Assembly (NCBI RefSeq): GCF_038050405.1
Contig: NZ_CP150901.1
Span: 620,001 to 684,000, forward strand
DNA length: 64,000 nucleotides
Source: Paraburkholderia sp. IMGN_8
GTDB lineage: Bacteria; Pseudomonadota; Gammaproteobacteria; Burkholderiales; Burkholderiaceae
Reading direction: 5' to 3'
Part shown: positions 33,633 through 43,433 of the stretch, in pieces
Position numbering within the stretch: position 1 is the first letter of the stretch
Layout of the letters: every line of letters begins with the position of its first letter
Translations under genes and position numbers: made by a program
The notes under the pieces: generated by a model
Told to the model about the DNA's origin: nothing
The model's input: only the letters and a program-made list of their open reading frames with translations
The model's database searches: none

Positions 33633-34247
33633 CTAGCCGAGCAGCTTCAGCGCGATCGGATATAGCGTCAGCACCAGCAGCAGCGCCATCGCCACGTTGA
33701 AGATACGTAGCCGCTTCGGGTCCGACAGCACGCGCCGCATGGCAGTGCCGAAGCCCGCCCACAGGCAGATGCACGGAAAACCGACCACATAGAAAATGAG
33801 GGCCATCGCCAGTGCGTTGAGGCTGTAGCTCTCGCTGAGGTGAATAGTGGTGGCGGCGGTCAGCACCATCATCCATGCCTTCGGATTGACCCACTGAAAG
33901 GCGATGGCTTCGTGAAACTTCATGGGCCGGCGCTCGCCTTTCTTCACCTTCAGTTCGCCCGACGTGCCGATTTTCCACGCGAGATACAGCAGGTACGCGA
34001 CGCTCGCGACTTCGAGCACCGTGTACAGCACCGGGAAGTGCACGAACGCTTCGCCGAGACCGATGCCCACCGACAGCATCAACAGCACGACGCCTGCACT
34101 GATGCCCGACAAATGCGGCAGCGTGCGGCGAAAGCCGAAGTTGACACCCGAGGCCAGCAGCATGGTGTTGTTCGGGCCGGGCGTGATGGTGGTGACGAGC
34201 GCGAACAGAATGCCGGCGGGCAGCGCGCTGAGGCTGAGGAAAGACAT
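33633..34247 (-). CDS. LysE/RhtB family exporter
   Basis: A 204-residue inner membrane protein with about six hydrophobic segments and the family signature TITPGPNNTMLLASGVNFG close to the N-terminus. These proteins export amino acids such as lysine, threonine or homoserine. AFQWVNPKAWMMVL is the second typical region. It converges on the MocR gene 21 bases away. A set of CCGGTAC repeats lies over its predicted promoter. Substrate not determinable. Confidence 0.88.
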   Translation of the reverse strand: MSFLSLSALPAGILFALVTTITPGPNNTMLLASGVNFGFRRTLPHLSGISAGVVLLMLSVGIGLGEAFVHFPVLYTVLEVASVAYLLYLAWKIGTSGELKVKKGERRPMKFHEAIAFQWVNPKAWMMVLTAATTIHLSESYSLNALAMALIFYVVGFPCICLWAGFGTAMRRVLSDPKRLRIFNVAMALLLVLTLYPIALKLLG

Positions 34248-34296
34248 GGGGCGGCTCCGGTGTCGATAGAACTTTTAGGCATTCTAGCGACACTGG

Positions 34297-34341
34297 CCGG
34301 TACAGTACCGGTACGGATTGTGAGATGGTGTCCGGTACGGA
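34297..34341. promoter_or_regulatory. CCGGTAC repeats at the LysE promoter
   Basis: CCGGTAC-A-GTACCGG (34297-34311) is a perfect inverted repeat, and CCGGTACGGA occurs again at 34308-34317 and 34332-34341. On the minus strand they sit just upstream of a TAGAAT -10-like box (34281-34286), where an activator or repressor of the exporter would bind. Confidence 0.45.
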
Positions 34342-34463
34342 CGGGGGTTGCGAGCGGTGTAGATGTGGCGTCTTTTAACATTGCATAACTGGATCGCCAA
34401 AAGTGGGGAATTAGCTATCCGTAAGCATCCGTTAGCGGAACCCGTGTTGACGGTATCGCGCGG

Positions 34464-35045
34464 TTAGATGTCGACAATCTTTCGCAATAGAGCGTACGAG
34501 ACCCGCCAATGACCTTCCGAATCATTGACGGCGATAGACGCAGTTTTCGCGTTGAGCCGGACGATGATGCCGACACGCTCGCTCAGATGTTTGTCGGTGA
34601 AGCCAACGGTGTCGCCAATGAAGAATTCCTCTCGTTGTGCTCGCGGTGGCGGCGACGCAGGAGCGTGAGTTGGGCCGCTCGCAGTGTCAGAGATAACCGC
34701 CGCGTATAGTACCGACCAACGCTGAAGGCTCTGGTTGTCCTGGATCACCGCCTGGGTTTGCCGCAGCTCCACCACCGTTCCGTGCGAAGGTGGTGCGAGC
34801 GGATCGCCCCCGATATAACTGACCTCCATTCCCAGGTGCAAGCGTTGACGTACTTCGAGAATACGTCGCGGGTCGTCCAGCATTTTGCCGATGGCGAGAT
34901 AGAGGCGATACAACTCGGCGCTGGGCGCCTGCCGAAGCGAGTCGAGAATGTCCATGGGCGGCAAGGGGTCAACTGCGGCTGTGCGTGGCCACGACACCCA
35001 GTTTAAGCCGTGCGCGCGCGGTTTTTGAGGAGGGGTAGTAGACAT
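34464..35045 (-). CDS. Hypothetical protein with two similar beta-rich segments
   Basis: A 193-residue soluble protein with a disordered Pro-rich N-terminus, a helical region (LRQAPSAELYRLYLAIGKML) and two barrel-like segments that resemble each other. One begins GMEVSYIGG and continues GTVVELRQTQAVIQD; the other is GDTVGFTDKHLSERVG followed by IIVRLNAKTASIAV. Such pairs occur in KOW- or SH3-like RNA/DNA-associated domains, but I cannot name a family. The ATG at 35045 is chosen because the frame upstream overlaps the next gene. It lies 25 bases after the spermidine-synthase-like gene, so it is likely the last gene of that operon. Confidence 0.65.
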   Translation of the reverse strand: MSTTPPQKPRAHGLNWVSWPRTAAVDPLPPMDILDSLRQAPSAELYRLYLAIGKMLDDPRRILEVRQRLHLGMEVSYIGGDPLAPPSHGTVVELRQTQAVIQDNQSLQRWSVLYAAVISDTASGPTHAPASPPPRAQREEFFIGDTVGFTDKHLSERVGIIVRLNAKTASIAVNDSEGHWRVSYALLRKIVDI

Positions 35046-35070
35046 CGAGGCAGGCTCGTTCGGACCTGAA

Positions 35071-37572
35071 TTAGGGATAAACGGCCGCCGCCGCGACATA
35101 TAGCAGGAGCGCTATCACTACCACGACGGTAAACCCAAGATGGATCGCCAACACCGTTGCCAGAACCGCGGCCACTACGGAAGCACAAGCGTTGACGCCC
35201 CACGCCCAGGGAACGAGCGCCTCGGTGCGGGTGGCAACGCGCCTGAGTCCCAGTGGGAAGGGCATTCCCATCGCAAACGCGAGTGGTGCGACGAGCAGCG
35301 CGGAGATGGCGATCCTGGCTGGATCGGGTAGGGACATCAGTGACCGGAACAGGATGGGGAGGATGGCCAGGTAGATCAGGGCGATAAGGGAGATCGCGAA
35401 GACGGCTCGTGCCAGCAGGGACCGGCGACCTCTATTCCAGCGCGACCCTGGCGCGCGGCTGAGGAGATTCGCTTCGCCCCCTTGCAGGCGCTGTGAATAT
35501 CGGCTTCCCAGTCCGGCAAACGAAAGGAACGCACATAGCACCACCGCGACAGCATAGAGCGGGTGACTCAAGAAGAGAATGAACTTTTGGATGAACGCGA
35601 TTTCGACGAACATGAAGGCGAAGCCAATCGCGAGGAAATAGATGGCAATTCTCCGCCCGGATAAGGCTGCTGATGCAGTGGCGTCACCGACAAGGGTTGT
35701 CGTCGACGGTGTCGGGCTGTTAGCCACGCGTTGGCGGCGCCTTATCATCCAGAGCGGAAAGAGGATCAATATCACAGCCGCCAATGTGGCCTGAAGCAGG
35801 GTCGCGATCAGCACCGGGTAGCCCCATTCCAGCAAAGGCAGGCCGCCTTGCTCCTTCAAGGCGAGGAGCTCGGGCAGCGAACGCCATTTGAAGAAGTGAG
35901 AGAAGTACGGTCTGTCGTCCGTGGCGGGTCGAACATCGAACTTGTAGCGGGCCCAGAACTTGTCGCGATCGGGGCCCAGCAAGGCTTGCGCGGCTTCGAA
36001 GAAGTATGGCTTTTCAAGCACGTTGTAGCGGTTCGCTTCCGAGGCCTGCATGCCGGGGTAGTATCCGACGTCGAACGAGCGTGCACGGCAGAAACTCCGC
36101 AGCGCGACGATTTCCGCACCAGTGAAATCCCCGTTCTTGACCAGCAGCGTCGTCGTCTTCCAGCCGCGGATCAACACGAGCCGGCGGGAGGGTTGCGCCA
36201 CGCCGACGTCCTCCATGGCCAGCATTCCTGTCGCAAACAATTTCAGGATGTCGCGTGGCGGCAGCGTGACCCAGCGCGTAATCGCCAGCATGCCGCCAGG
36301 GCTGAGATGGCGAAGATAGTCCTGGAACGCTTGCACCGTGTACAAATAGCTCTCGGAAAGCGCGTGAAGACCGGCCGACGAGGTGCTGAACGAATCCAGC
36401 AGTGCGACCTGGATGAGGTCGTAACGCACGCCACGCCCAGCAACGAAGCTGCGCGCTTCGCCGGTAAAGACGCGAACGTTGGGCGCGCTGTAAGGCTTGC
36501 CGGAGAAGTCGGCAAAGCGGCCTTGCACCGCGTCGATCACCTGCGGATTCAGCTCTACCGCGTCGATTGCGCTCGCCTGGTGGTAAAGCGCCTGCAACAC
36601 ATCGGCCCCGGCGCCGCTGCCAAGTACCAGGACTCTGGGGCGCTCCAGCAAGTGGTAGGGAAGCGCGGAGGTGAGGTAGTCCAGATAACCGAGCGGCTCG
36701 CGCCGCCCGTCATAGCGATTGATCACAGAGAACCCGTCACCATCGGTAAACACGCCTAGCTGAGGTGGCGGCTCCATGGTCGCGTTGAGGCTTAGCCCCG
36801 GTGCGTAGCGGAAAGGAATTAAAGGGCTTTCCACTACTGTGATAAGACCCAATGGGCTCGAGCTTTCAGCGACCACGCGTGCGCCCTTGACACGCAGGGT
36901 CTGGCTCAGTTCCTTGTACTCGGAGGGCCGTAGCGCGAGCCAGTCGCGTGGCAAGCTGGCCGCACCCATGGCTGCGGCTCCCAGCAACAGCACCGGCAAC
37001 CAGTGTCGATGCCAGCGGCACTCGATGCATGCCAGCGCCGCTGCCGCCAGGCCCGCACCGCCCACAAGCCGGAGTGCATCCGGCGGAGCAAGGGCAAATA
37101 GCGCAACGATAATGGCGAGACTGCCCGATCCGGCTCCCACAATATCGAAGCTGTAAATGCGGGGAATCTGATCAGTGAACCGCGTGAAGGTGAGACAGAC
37201 GCTGGTCGCAGCACAAAAGAAAGGGACGAACAGGAGCAGATAAATCAGGAGCAGGCGCAGCGGCTGCTGCGGATCCCACAGAATCTCCAAGGGGTCGAAT
37301 GCGACGCGCTGGGCGAGCGCGAAAGAGACGACTGCAGAAACGCCGAACAGAACGGCGCCGCCAGCGAACACGGCTGCAAACCTGGGCGCCAGCCAACGCT
37401 GCGCCAATGCCACCATCGCACCGGCTGCACCGTATCCCAGCAGGGCGACACTGATCGTCATATAGGCGAAGTGGTGCCATTGGATGATGGAAAACAGGCG
37501 CATCATCAGGATCTCGTAGCCGAGCGCGGTGGCCGAGAGCAGGGAGAGGGCGAGTAAAGGCGCAGCGGGCAT
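35071..37572 (-). CDS. Membrane protein with spermidine synthase-like domain
   Basis: An 833-residue protein: an N-terminal block of about seven hydrophobic segments, a soluble Rossmann domain resembling spermidine synthase (LVLGSGAGADVLQALY, VELNPQVIDAVQG, then FTGEARSFVAGRGVRYDLIQVALLD), and a further block of membrane segments at the end (residues about 650-833). This three-part layout is found in bacterial proteins annotated as spermidine synthase-like whose reaction is unknown. The ATG at 37572 is used; a GTG at 37620 is in frame but has no better ribosome site. It is downstream of an exported isoaspartyl methyltransferase gene. Aminopropyl transfer to a membrane or periplasmic target is speculative. 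Confidence 0.8.
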   Translation of the reverse strand: MPAAPLLALSLLSATALGYEILMMRLFSIIQWHHFAYMTISVALLGYGAAGAMVALAQRWLAPRFAAVFAGGAVLFGVSAVVSFALAQRVAFDPLEILWDPQQPLRLLLIYLLLFVPFFCAATSVCLTFTRFTDQIPRIYSFDIVGAGSGSLAIIVALFALAPPDALRLVGGAGLAAAALACIECRWHRHWLPVLLLGAAAMGAASLPRDWLALRPSEYKELSQTLRVKGARVVAESSSPLGLITVVESPLIPFRYAPGLSLNATMEPPPQLGVFTDGDGFSVINRYDGRREPLGYLDYLTSALPYHLLERPRVLVLGSGAGADVLQALYHQASAIDAVELNPQVIDAVQGRFADFSGKPYSAPNVRVFTGEARSFVAGRGVRYDLIQVALLDSFSTSSAGLHALSESYLYTVQAFQDYLRHLSPGGMLAITRWVTLPPRDILKLFATGMLAMEDVGVAQPSRRLVLIRGWKTTTLLVKNGDFTGAEIVALRSFCRARSFDVGYYPGMQASEANRYNVLEKPYFFEAAQALLGPDRDKFWARYKFDVRPATDDRPYFSHFFKWRSLPELLALKEQGGLPLLEWGYPVLIATLLQATLAAVILILFPLWMIRRRQRVANSPTPSTTTLVGDATASAALSGRRIAIYFLAIGFAFMFVEIAFIQKFILFLSHPLYAVAVVLCAFLSFAGLGSRYSQRLQGGEANLLSRAPGSRWNRGRRSLLARAVFAISLIALIYLAILPILFRSLMSLPDPARIAISALLVAPLAFAMGMPFPLGLRRVATRTEALVPWAWGVNACASVVAAVLATVLAIHLGFTVVVVIALLLYVAAAAVYP

Positions 37573-37680
37573 GATCGCGTGAATGGAAAACGATGCGGGA
37601 TGACGGATGCGCTCGGCCACTGCAAGTCAGGTACGCCGGATCGCCATGTCCCCTTGCCCTTTTCTCACCTCGTCCCTAAA

Positions 37681-38421
37681 TCAATGCCCGACCAGCGGCA
37701 CAAATCTGACGGGTAAGATCTGTCTGGTGGAAACCGTTCCGTCATCCGATTTTTCGATCAGCAGCAGGTACTGGGTCAGAAACTGCGCGCCCACCGGAAT
37801 AACCATCCTGCCGCCCGGCCTCAATTGCCGCACGAGGGGGGGAGGGACATGGCTGACAGCGGCGGTGACGACAATGGCGTCGTAGGGCGCGTGGGCTTCC
37901 CACCCGTAATAGCCGTCGCCAATCCTGGTTTCCACTCGCTTGTACGCGAGCCGCTGCAGACGCTCCTGCGCCTGCATTCCCAAGGGTTCGACGATCTCGA
38001 TCGTATATACCGCTCGTGCCAGACTGGCCAGGATCGCCGCCTGGTAGCCGGAGCCGGTGCCGACCTCGAGCACGACATCAGTGGGCTTGACCCTCAACAG
38101 GTCGGTCATCAGGGCAACAATGTAAGGCTGCGAGATCGTCTGGCCATAGCCGATGGGAAGCGGCCTGTTCTCGTATGCGTTGTGCTCCTGCTCAGGCGGA
38201 ACAAACTTATGGCGAGGCACTTGTTCCATGGCCGCCATGACACGCGCATCGATGGCATGCCTGCCGATTTCGGTGCCGGTGTCAGCAGTCAGTGCAGCGA
38301 TATCCTTGACCATGCTCGCGCGCCGTGGCGCAAAATCGTCGTCGGCGTGAACAGCGGAATACAGCCACGCCAACGCGATTGCCGGAATCAGGATGCGCAG
38401 CCAGAGCGTAATTGGCTTCAC
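37681..38421 (-). CDS. pcm: Exported protein-L-isoaspartate O-methyltransferase
   Basis: A 246-residue enzyme that methylates isoaspartyl residues formed by protein ageing, using S-adenosylmethionine. The SAM motif VLEVGTGSGYQAAILA, VPRHKFVPPE, YGQTISQPYIVALM and GGRMVIPVG are all present. Unusually, it begins with a basic and hydrophobic leader (MKPITLWLRILIPAIALAW, then VHA-DDD) that reads as a signal peptide, so it may act outside the cytoplasm, where SAM is not thought to be available. The next gene downstream is a membrane spermidine-synthase-like protein, which also belongs to a SAM-derived-substrate family. Enzyme family is secure; location is inference. Confidence 0.87.
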   Translation of the reverse strand: MKPITLWLRILIPAIALAWLYSAVHADDDFAPRRASMVKDIAALTADTGTEIGRHAIDARVMAAMEQVPRHKFVPPEQEHNAYENRPLPIGYGQTISQPYIVALMTDLLRVKPTDVVLEVGTGSGYQAAILASLARAVYTIEIVEPLGMQAQERLQRLAYKRVETRIGDGYYGWEAHAPYDAIVVTAAVSHVPPPLVRQLRPGGRMVIPVGAQFLTQYLLLIEKSDDGTVSTRQILPVRFVPLVGH

Positions 38422-38833
38422 AATGCGGCCCCTGTTACCTGACCTACCGCAATTCTACGCTCGTGCGCAGCCGGGCCTTGCGTCGGGCGCGTTCGGCCGC
38501 CCGCCATGCGTCAGGCCGGCCCCCGCTTCGTTTGCGAGCTGCCTGACGTCCACATCCTGTGCTAAGTGATTGAAGTACCCATGGACAGCGGACGGCCATC
38601 GGTCGCCGTGCGGCCAGTTGGAGACGTTCGACGGCAACGCTTGAATCGCTGACAATCTTGACCTCACCTTAAGAGGAACCCGGGCGGAATCGCAGATCAT
38701 TGAACCAGGCAACGGACTGGAAGAATAAAAATAGCGCGTGAAGATGCAAGGCGCATAGCGAGCTAATTACTTTTTTTCGACAGTGTTGTTGGCCGAACAA
38801 TCTGGCGAAAATTTAAGAGTCCAGGAGGAAGCA
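38422..38833. other. Gene-free interval of mixed composition
   Basis: No credible gene was found in 412 bases; the open frames present have poor codon use and no ribosome site. The left part is GC-rich, the right part (38715-38800) is AT-rich with a long T run near 38770, which suits a promoter for the small membrane gene that follows. Confidence 0.4.
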
Positions 38834-39112
38834 ATGCTCGCCGAAGTATCTAAGCATACCTTATCGCTTTTGATTCCCACTGCATTGATCTTCTTCGTCA
38901 TTCAGTATCATGAAACAGGCAGGGTGACTGCCTTCGGAATAGCAGCGTACCTCATTACATTCTTGGTTACGGGCATGGCCTTTGAGGGGCTGAATGTGTG
39001 GTGGAGATGGCGCTTCGGGACGGGCAAGGGCTCGGGCATTGCGCAGGCCGTGCTTTGGTCCGCTGCGGCAGTCTGCTTGTATTTATTCTTTCGCCACTTA
39101 GACCGCGGCTGA
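38834..39112 (+). CDS. Small inner membrane protein, 92 residues
   Basis: A 92-residue protein that starts at ATG 38834 behind a strong AGGAGGAAGCA. It has three hydrophobic stretches: residues about 9-24 (LSLLIPTALIFFVIQ), 30-52 (VTAFGIAAYLITFLVTGMAF) and 70-88 (VLWSAAAVCLYLFF). I do not recognise a family. The gene is AT-richer than its neighbours and isolated by long intergenic gaps on both sides, which could reflect transfer into this region. Confidence 0.65.
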   Translation: MLAEVSKHTLSLLIPTALIFFVIQYHETGRVTAFGIAAYLITFLVTGMAFEGLNVWWRWRFGTGKGSGIAQAVLWSAAAVCLYLFFRHLDRG

Positions 39113-39609
39113 TTAGAGGCTGCCTCGTCCAAAGGTGAACGGCGTGCCAGCAAGACCACGCCGTATCTCCGCTGGAATTACAAATTAGCTCTGTACAAGT
39201 GGGAGGGGGTTGCACCTCGGAAGCGGTCATTGCCGTCGTTTGATTCCGAACGCCGGTTCAGAGTCGCGTCCTGCCGATCGCGGCTTGGGGTGCCGTTGGG
39301 TCGCGTATATCAATCGCACCCACTCCTCGGAGGGAGAGTCGGGAAGATGCGCTTGCAAAATTGTCCTGGTCGCTAACGATAAATCGCGCAGCGGGATTTG
39401 ATCTGATTTTTAATCCGGCGGATTTTTTTTGATTTTTTTTCCCGTTCACTAGTGTCAGGATCAGCGAGACAAAAATCTGCTCGACATTAGTCCGTTGGCA
39501 CTCGACGCGACTGGCGCAGCAATCCAGCGCAACTACAAATGGCCAGATTCGATGCCGCTGCCGAACGAGGATTTATATTTTCGGGCGACTACTGTCAGGA
39601 GAGCATCAC
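39113..39609. other. Gene-free interval with a possible terminator
   Basis: In 497 bases I see no convincing gene. AATCC-GGC-GGATT followed by eight T (39412-39430), with more T runs to 39442, looks like a weak Rho-independent terminator about 300 bases after the small membrane gene. The rest is unremarkable. Confidence 0.4.
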
Positions 39610-41541
39610 ATGGTCAGGAAACGAATTCATGCTGCATGCCTTGGTGTACTGATCGCGATAATTGCGCCGGCCTGTCAGGCGCAAAACACCACCGACTGGC
39701 TGGCGAACTCCTATGGCACCCTCGCCACCCACGTGGGTAACACCGCGCGTTCCATGTGGGTCGCGCCCGAAGGCGTCATCTATACGGCCTCCATGTGGGA
39801 CGAGTACGAGGGCGGCGTCGCAATCTACCAGAACGGCCGCAGCGCCGGCTCCATCGGCATTCACGGCGAGTTTCAGGGCAGCGCCATTACAGGTAACGCC
39901 ACTTCGATTTTCGCGGCGCTACAGTCCAGCAGGTCGTACGGAAGCGGCGCGGTGGGGCGATACAACCGCACCACCAGGACCCGCGATCTTTTCATTCAGG
40001 TCAGCGCGTTAAGCAACCAGCCTCGGGTCGACGTCATCACCGGACTCGCCACGGCGGGCTCGCTCCTTTATGCGAGCGACTTCTATGGCGATCGCGTCCG
40101 GATCTTCACCACCGACGGTGTCTGGAAGCGGGACATCAACATCTCGGACCCGGGCGCGCTCGCCCTGGATGGCGCAGGCAACGTCTGGGTCGCACAGAAG
40201 AGTGCGGGCACGATCGTCGAATTCAGCCCAACCGGCGCCCTGCTGAACACCATCCGAATGCCCAGCGGGTCGCAGCCGTCGGCGCTCTATTTCGATGCGT
40301 CGTCGGCGCAGCTCATGGTCGGGGACGAGGGCCCCGACATGAACATCAAGCGCTACAAGCTCTCGGGCACGCCGACGCCGGCCGGCACATTCGGCATTCA
40401 GGGCGGTTATCTCGACACCACGACGGGAATCAAAGGCCAGGTCGGCGCGAAGCGCTTTACCCGCATCACTGGCATCGGCAAGGACACCGCCGGCAACCTC
40501 TATGTGCTCAACAACCCGTGGGGCGGAAGCTGGGACCTCGGCCGCGACGGCGGCACCGACATTCACTCCTACGACAACTCCGGCCATCTGCGATGGACGC
40601 TTCAGTCCCTCAACTTCGAGGGCGTCGCTGCCCCGGACCCGGCCACGGATGGCGCCTTGTTCTATGGCGGCACCAACATCTACACCGGCAGCGCTGGAGG
40701 CACCTTCGTCGCGAACACCGTCGATCCGTTCACCTACCCGTCGGATCCGCGCGTCAACATCAACGATCGCGCGCGTGATGAGCACTTCGGTCAACTTGTC
40801 ACCGTCGGCGCCAACCGAATCCTCGTGGCGTCCAGCCAGGATCCCGATACCTTCTACTTCTTCCACTTCAATGCTGCGAATGGCTACATCGCAATACCGG
40901 ACGCCGCGCTTCCCGGTACGGCGTTCAATACGTCCGCACCGGTCAGGGACGGATTCTGCATCGACAGCAAGGGGGGCGTGTGGGCCGGTCTGGCCAGGAC
41001 CGGTTACATCTACCACTACCCGCTGACCGGCTTCGACGCCAGCGGCAAGCCGACATGGGGACCCGGTATCCCCATCCGCGTTCCCAACAGCATCCAGCCG
41101 CTGACGCGCATCGTCTACCTCGCGGACAGCGACACCATGATTCTCGGCCAGGGCATCGTCGGGAGTACGGACTGGACGTCGATCGGCACGCGGATCGAGG
41201 TGTATCACGGCTGGAGCGCGGGCAACACCACGTCACCCAATCCGGTGATCAACCTCACCCACGCCGGCGCCAAGTCGATTGACGCGGCCGGCAACTATCT
41301 CTTCGTCGGCTACTGGTTCAGCAGCAGCGGGCAAGCCAGGCCGAACATCGACGCCTTCAACCTCGTTACAGGCAATCTCGACGCCACGCTGGTCAACACC
41401 AGTAACGGTACCGTGGACGCCAGCAGCGCCCTTGATTCGATGTACGGCATCAGGGCATACCTTCGATCGACGGGCGAGTATGTGGTCACGAAGAACAACG
41501 TCAAGGGCTCCAGCATCACCGTTTATCGCTGGACGCCCTGA
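39610..41541 (+). CDS. Secreted beta-propeller-like protein of unknown function
   Basis: A 643-residue protein with a clear signal peptide (MVRKRIHAACLGVLIAII, cleavage near ACQA-QNTT). The mature part consists of short beta-strands in NHL/SMP-30-like blades: ALDGAGNVWVAQK, IGKDTAGNLYVLNN, FCIDSKGGVWAGLA and DAAGNYLFVGYWF recur at intervals. These are typical of propellers that bind ligands, sugars or metals. The start follows CAGGAGAGCATC. No enzyme motif is evident. Flanked by an MCP gene and, after it, a second exported propeller (lactonase). Confidence 0.75.
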   Translation: MVRKRIHAACLGVLIAIIAPACQAQNTTDWLANSYGTLATHVGNTARSMWVAPEGVIYTASMWDEYEGGVAIYQNGRSAGSIGIHGEFQGSAITGNATSIFAALQSSRSYGSGAVGRYNRTTRTRDLFIQVSALSNQPRVDVITGLATAGSLLYASDFYGDRVRIFTTDGVWKRDINISDPGALALDGAGNVWVAQKSAGTIVEFSPTGALLNTIRMPSGSQPSALYFDASSAQLMVGDEGPDMNIKRYKLSGTPTPAGTFGIQGGYLDTTTGIKGQVGAKRFTRITGIGKDTAGNLYVLNNPWGGSWDLGRDGGTDIHSYDNSGHLRWTLQSLNFEGVAAPDPATDGALFYGGTNIYTGSAGGTFVANTVDPFTYPSDPRVNINDRARDEHFGQLVTVGANRILVASSQDPDTFYFFHFNAANGYIAIPDAALPGTAFNTSAPVRDGFCIDSKGGVWAGLARTGYIYHYPLTGFDASGKPTWGPGIPIRVPNSIQPLTRIVYLADSDTMILGQGIVGSTDWTSIGTRIEVYHGWSAGNTTSPNPVINLTHAGAKSIDAAGNYLFVGYWFSSSGQARPNIDAFNLVTGNLDATLVNTSNGTVDASSALDSMYGIRAYLRSTGEYVVTKNNVKGSSITVYRWTP

Positions 41542-41744
41542 TCGGGCGTTTCGTCCATGACAGAGGCTTGGCACTCCCGCGGCGTGGGCCGGCGCAGAAA
41601 GCTCCGGTAGCTTTGACCGACTGGGGCGTTCAGATCAGTGGTCTGACGTCCTGTGCCAAGTCGATCGGAACGCTATTCTGCTAAAGAGATCGCTTCACCT
41701 GCCGTTAAACATGTCATCGTACAACATGGGGTTGGTAAAGCGGC

Positions 41745-43301
41745 ATGCGAAACGTATCGGTTCGAAATAGTCTCCTGGCTGTTTTCCTGATCTTTGCCGC
41801 GATGATTTTGCTGGGCGGGGTGATCGGCATCACCACGCTCAGTCGTGCGAACAGCAATCTCGCGCGCATCCATCAGATTGCGACGCAGGAAATTCTCGTC
41901 AATGACGGATACAAGGATTCCACACGTACCCGCGCCGCGCTGACGCGAGCCTACTCCGCCCTGAAAGAGCGCAACGACGAGGCGACGCGCGACTCGGCGT
42001 TGAAAAGCGCCGAGACTACACTGAACCGCGCGGCCACGGAAACGGAGTCGTTTCGTAACGCGGTCGCATTTCGCGGTCAGGACGACGAGTTGAAGCGGCA
42101 GTTGATCGAAGCGTCGCTCAATCTCGCGGCGATCCTGAAGAAAGCCGCCGACGCCCTGCGTGCCGGCGATACGAACGCCTACGCCACGATCAACGATCGC
42201 GACATTACGGCGGCGGGCGTAGCGTATTCGGCGAACGTCGAGAAATTCCAGACCATGGCGAACACGCTGTCGAACGACGCCATCGCGCAGGTCGATCGCG
42301 AATACACGTGGGTCGTCAGTCTCGTCGTTTTTGGGGTGGGCGGCGCGCTTGCGCTGATCGTCGCCACGCATTTCGCGCTGCGGCGCATCGTGACGGCTCC
42401 GCTGAAGGACGCCGCAGACCTGCTCGATCGAATTGCGGCGAACGATCTGACGGCGCGCATTCCCGCGGCGAGCGGCAATGAGATCGGTCAGCTATTCGCG
42501 GCGATGCAGCGGATGCAGCGTGGTTTGTCTCAGACCGTGGCGAACGTGCGCAATAGTTGCGAGGCGATTTACAGCGGGGCGCGGGAGATCGCTGCGGGCA
42601 ACCTCGATCTGTCGAGCCGCACGGAGCAGCAGTCTGCAGCGCTGGAAGAAACCGCGGCCAGCATGGAACAACTGACGTCGACCGTCAAACAGAATGCGGA
42701 CAACGCACAGCAGGCAAGTAGACAGGCTTCGAACGCGGCGGATGTCGCGCAGGGTGGCGGCGAAGTCGTGGAGCGCGCCATCCAGACGATGAATGCAATC
42801 AGCCAAAGCTCTCGCAGGATCGCCGAGATCACCGGGATGATCGACAGTATCGCGTTTCAGACCAATATCCTCGCGTTGAATGCAGCGGTCGAGTCGGCGC
42901 GGGCGGGCGAGCAGGGACGTGGCTTCGCCGTGGTCGCAAACGAGGTGCGCAGTCTCGCGCTGCGCAGCGCGGATGCCGCGCGCGAGATCAAGGCCTTGAT
43001 CGGCGCGTCGGTCGAGGACGTCGCGAACGGTAATAGTCTTGTCGCCCAGGCGGGGCAGTCGATGAAGGACATTGTCGGTGCGGTGCGCAGCGTGGCCACC
43101 ATCATGAATGAAATCAAGGCAGCGACGATCGAGCAGAGCGCCGGCATCGAACAGGTCGGGCAGGCGGTGACGCAAATGGACCAGGTCACCCAGCAGAATG
43201 CCGCGCTCGTCGAACAGGCCGCCGCTGCCGCGAGCGCGCTTGAGCAGCAGGCGCAGTCAATGACGGATGCTGTCTCGGCATTTCGTCTCACCAGTGAGTA
43301 G
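41745..43301 (+). CDS. Methyl-accepting chemotaxis protein
   Basis: A 518-residue receptor with membrane segments near residues 8-31 and 188-211 and a helical periplasmic sensor between them. A HAMP domain (about 212-265) is followed by the cytoplasmic signalling hairpin with the conserved tip IAFQTNILALNAAVESARAGEQGRGFAVVANEV (shown here only as a region). A 4-helix bundle sensor of the MCP type usually detects amino acids or organic acids. It lacks the C-terminal CheR-binding pentapeptide (ends FRLTSE). Ligand unknown. Confidence 0.92.
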   Translation: MRNVSVRNSLLAVFLIFAAMILLGGVIGITTLSRANSNLARIHQIATQEILVNDGYKDSTRTRAALTRAYSALKERNDEATRDSALKSAETTLNRAATETESFRNAVAFRGQDDELKRQLIEASLNLAAILKKAADALRAGDTNAYATINDRDITAAGVAYSANVEKFQTMANTLSNDAIAQVDREYTWVVSLVVFGVGGALALIVATHFALRRIVTAPLKDAADLLDRIAANDLTARIPAASGNEIGQLFAAMQRMQRGLSQTVANVRNSCEAIYSGAREIAAGNLDLSSRTEQQSAALEETAASMEQLTSTVKQNADNAQQASRQASNAADVAQGGGEVVERAIQTMNAISQSSRRIAEITGMIDSIAFQTNILALNAAVESARAGEQGRGFAVVANEVRSLALRSADAAREIKALIGASVEDVANGNSLVAQAGQSMKDIVGAVRSVATIMNEIKAATIEQSAGIEQVGQAVTQMDQVTQQNAALVEQAAAAASALEQQAQSMTDAVSAFRLTSE

Positions 43302-43433
43302 GTACTACGAATGCTCGAGGCATAGCACTGGTCGAACAATCGTTTCTCAAGCAAATCCGTTAGCGTCGTTCCAGTTATCAATCGCGTGCGCTTACGTCAG
43401 GCGATTTCAATCATTTTCAAGCGGAGTATGAGC

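Noticed and set aside
38455..38712. Minus-strand frame of 85 codons in the gap after the methyltransferase gene
   Set aside because: No ribosome site, poor codon use and no similarity recognised; could be a decayed fragment but this cannot be shown.
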